Source of the DNA: Pelomonas caseinilytica
Lineage (GTDB): Bacteria; Pseudomonadota; Gammaproteobacteria; Burkholderiales; Burkholderiaceae_C
NCBI RefSeq assembly: GCF_021353235.1
Contig: NZ_JAJTWT010000005.1
Coordinates: forward strand, 124,001-188,000
Length of the DNA stretch: 64,000 bases
Direction of reading: 5' to 3'
Below, in pieces: positions 62,898 through 64,000 of the stretch. Below the pieces are notes generated by a model, which was not told where the DNA came from, did not search any database, and worked only from the letters and a program-made list of their open reading frames with translations. A program made the position numbers and the translations under genes. Numbering within the stretch: the first letter of the stretch is position 1; each line of letters starts with the position of its first letter.

Positions 62898-63629
62898 ATG
62901 AGCCAAACGCACTTCGGTTTCCAGCAGGTCGACGAGAACGAGAAGGCGAGCAAGGTCCGCGGCGTCTTCGACTCGGTCGCGTCCAAGTACGACCTGATGA
63001 ACGACCTGATGTCGGCCGGCCTGCATCGGGCCTGGAAGGCCTACACCGTGCAGGTGGCCAACCTCAAGGCCGGAGAGCGTGTGCTCGACATCGCCGGCGG
63101 CACCGGTGACCTGGCCCGGGCCTTCGCCCGCAAGGTGGGCGACACGGGCGTCGTGGTGCACACCGACATCAACGAGGCCATGCTGCGCCAGGGGCGCGAC
63201 CGCCTGCTGGACGAAGGGCTGATCCTCCCCACCAGCCTGGCCGACGCCGAGAAGCTGCCGTTCAAGAGCGAGAGCTTCGACCTCGTGAGCGTCGCCTTCG
63301 GCCTGCGCAACATGACGCACAAGGACCTGGCGCTGGCCGAGATGTGCCGGGTGCTCAAGCCGGGCGGCCGGCTGCTGGTGCTGGAGTTCTCCCGCATCGC
63401 CGAGCCGCTGAGGAAGCCCTACGACTGGTACTCCTTCAACATCCTGCCTCGCCTGGGTTCGCTCTTCGCGGGTGACGCCGACAGCTACCGCTACCTGGCC
63501 GAGTCCATCCGCATGCATCCCGACCAGGCCACCTTGAAGGCCATGATGAAGTCGGCCGGGTTCGGACACGTCGACGTGCACAACCTCAGTGCCGGCATCG
63601 TCGCCTTGCACGCCGGCATCAAGTGCTGA
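62898..63629 (+). CDS. ubiE: ubiquinone/menaquinone C-methyltransferase
   Basis: 243 residues. SAM-binding motif [10 protein letters not shown], then [34 protein letters not shown] and the [24 protein letters not shown] region of UbiE/COQ5. It methylates the demethyl-quinone ring in quinone synthesis. An ATG at 62889 would add three residues; neither has a strong ribosome site. Confidence 0.96.
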   Translation: MSQTHFGFQQVDENEKASKVRGVFDSVASKYDLMNDLMSAGLHRAWKAYTVQVANLKAGERVLDIAGGTGDLARAFARKVGDTGVVVHTDINEAMLRQGRDRLLDEGLILPTSLADAEKLPFKSESFDLVSVAFGLRNMTHKDLALAEMCRVLKPGGRLLVLEFSRIAEPLRKPYDWYSFNILPRLGSLFAGDADSYRYLAESIRMHPDQATLKAMMKSAGFGHVDVHNLSAGIVALHAGIKC

Positions 63630-63668
63630 CTCGCTGACCCGCCGCGCTTCCTTCGCCGGTGCCTGAGA

Positions 63669-63688
63669 CCCCCCAAGAATGTGGGGGG
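63669..63688. terminator. C6/G6 hairpin after ubiE
   Basis: CCCCCC-AAGAATGT-GGGGGG, 6-bp stem with an 8-base loop, about 40 bp after the ubiE stop. A T-run follows only some 27 bp later after a GC-rich stretch, so this may be a weak terminator or an element of the next gene's leader. Confidence 0.4.
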
Positions 63689-63840
63689 CGCGGAACTTTG
63701 CGCGAGTTTTTGCTCTAACCGCGGGCGTGTCACGAACCCAGTAATGGGGGCTTGGGGCCCACGGAAGCGACATATGCCGCCGGTACACTGGCCCGCTTCG
63801 ATCGGCGGCCCCCTCCACTGCTAACCAGGAATTCCAACAA

Positions 63841-64000
63841 ATGGCAATGCGAATGATCAAATCCAGGGCACCTCTGCTGGCGGTGCTCGCCGCGGCGGCA
63901 CTGTTGGCGGCCTGCGGAGGCGACAAGGGCGACAAGGCGTCGCAGACGGCCGCCAAGGTCAACAAGGAAGAGATCACCGTCCACCAGATCAACTTCGTGC
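63841..64000 (+). CDS. EpsD-type lipoprotein peptidyl-prolyl isomerase (3' partial)
   Basis: Only the first 53 residues are in the window. They show a lipoprotein signal with lipobox LLAAC (Cys near residue 25), a charged Lys/Asp/Gly spacer, then [17 protein letters not shown], the start of the SurA/PrsA-type N-terminal domain in EpsD proteins of exopolysaccharide loci. AGGAAT lies ahead of the ATG. Fits the PEP-CTERM proteins seen elsewhere in the window; the call rests on the N-terminus only. Confidence 0.7.
   Translation, partial: MAMRMIKSRAPLLAVLAAAALLAACGGDKGDKASQTAAKVNKEEITVHQINFV

Noticed and set aside
63683-63710. Possible sigma-54 promoter before the EpsD-like gene
   Set aside because: The GG and GC elements do not have the required ten-base spacing in any register.
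1-64000. CRISPR arrays, rRNA and tRNA genes, intact prophage
   Set aside because: No regularly spaced direct repeats, no rRNA-like stretches, no convincing tRNA fold and no phage structural genes were seen. The only DNA-level tandem repeats are those inside the HAF-repeat gene. The scan was by eye, so small RNAs could be missed.

Overview
This window reads as chromosomal DNA of a high-GC betaproteobacterium, most likely a Burkholderiales member of the Rubrivivax/Roseateles/Mitsuaria type. The evidence is the set of families present: a giant FAD/4Fe-4S oxidoreductase with a DUF3683-type N-terminus, a DUF971-ubiE pair next to an EpsD-type lipoprotein start, two PEP-CTERM proteins, and a proteobacterial lasso peptide cluster. 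The assignment is an inference from gene content; there is no rRNA or other phylogenetic marker here.

Layout. 1-5.2 kb: a c-di-GMP EAL protein (5' end outside the window), a NarL-type sensor kinase and two exported proteins, one PEP-CTERM. 5.2-21.3 kb: one long minus-strand block with a VirB/VirD4 type IV secretion system in transcription order trbM-like, virB1, B2, B3, B4, a 45-codon ORF, B6, B5, B8, B9, B10, B11, virD4, an OmpA-type lipoprotein, an LPD7 protein and a DUF1173 protein, followed by an H-NS-like protein. Most junctions are 4-bp ATGA overlaps, so this is one translationally coupled operon from an integrative element. No relaxase, integrase or VirB7 is seen.

21.7-27.1 kb: accessory genes: a Ser/Thr kinase with a C-terminal repeat domain, two small unknown proteins, a LuxR-type receptor without a luxI, and an unknown gene coupled to it. 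27.5-29.05 kb is debris: ccmH and ccmI remnants and a TAXI-type solute receptor gene broken by an amber codon and two indels. 29.2-32.5 kb returns to intact genes (Gre-like factor, Prc protease), then an IS3 orfA scrap abutting a TPM-domain gene that has lost its start.

32.7-47.1 kb is the most interesting part: a lasso peptide system. Forward strand: an XRE regulator (reverse), a catalytically dead IS256-transposase-derived protein, an ECF sigma factor, a FecR anti-sigma factor, a FecA-like TonB receptor and a lasso isopeptidase. Facing them on the reverse strand are the precursor, the fused B protein, the cyclase and the ABC exporter. The predicted core is 19 residues with a Gly1-Glu9 ring. 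The natural reading is a make-export-sense-import-cleave loop. A second catalytically dead transposase derivative (RAYT/Y1 type) sits beyond the precursor, so the cluster is bracketed by two apparently domesticated transposase proteins.

47.2-64 kb is mostly ordinary chromosome: a HAF-repeat PEP-CTERM protein, a GDPD-SLAC1 pair, the large oxidoreductase with a HIT protein, a subtilase and an M13 peptidase converging on a hairpin, an orphan PstS-like protein, DUF971, UbiE, and the start of an EpsD-type lipoprotein. No CRISPR array, tRNA or rRNA was recognised.
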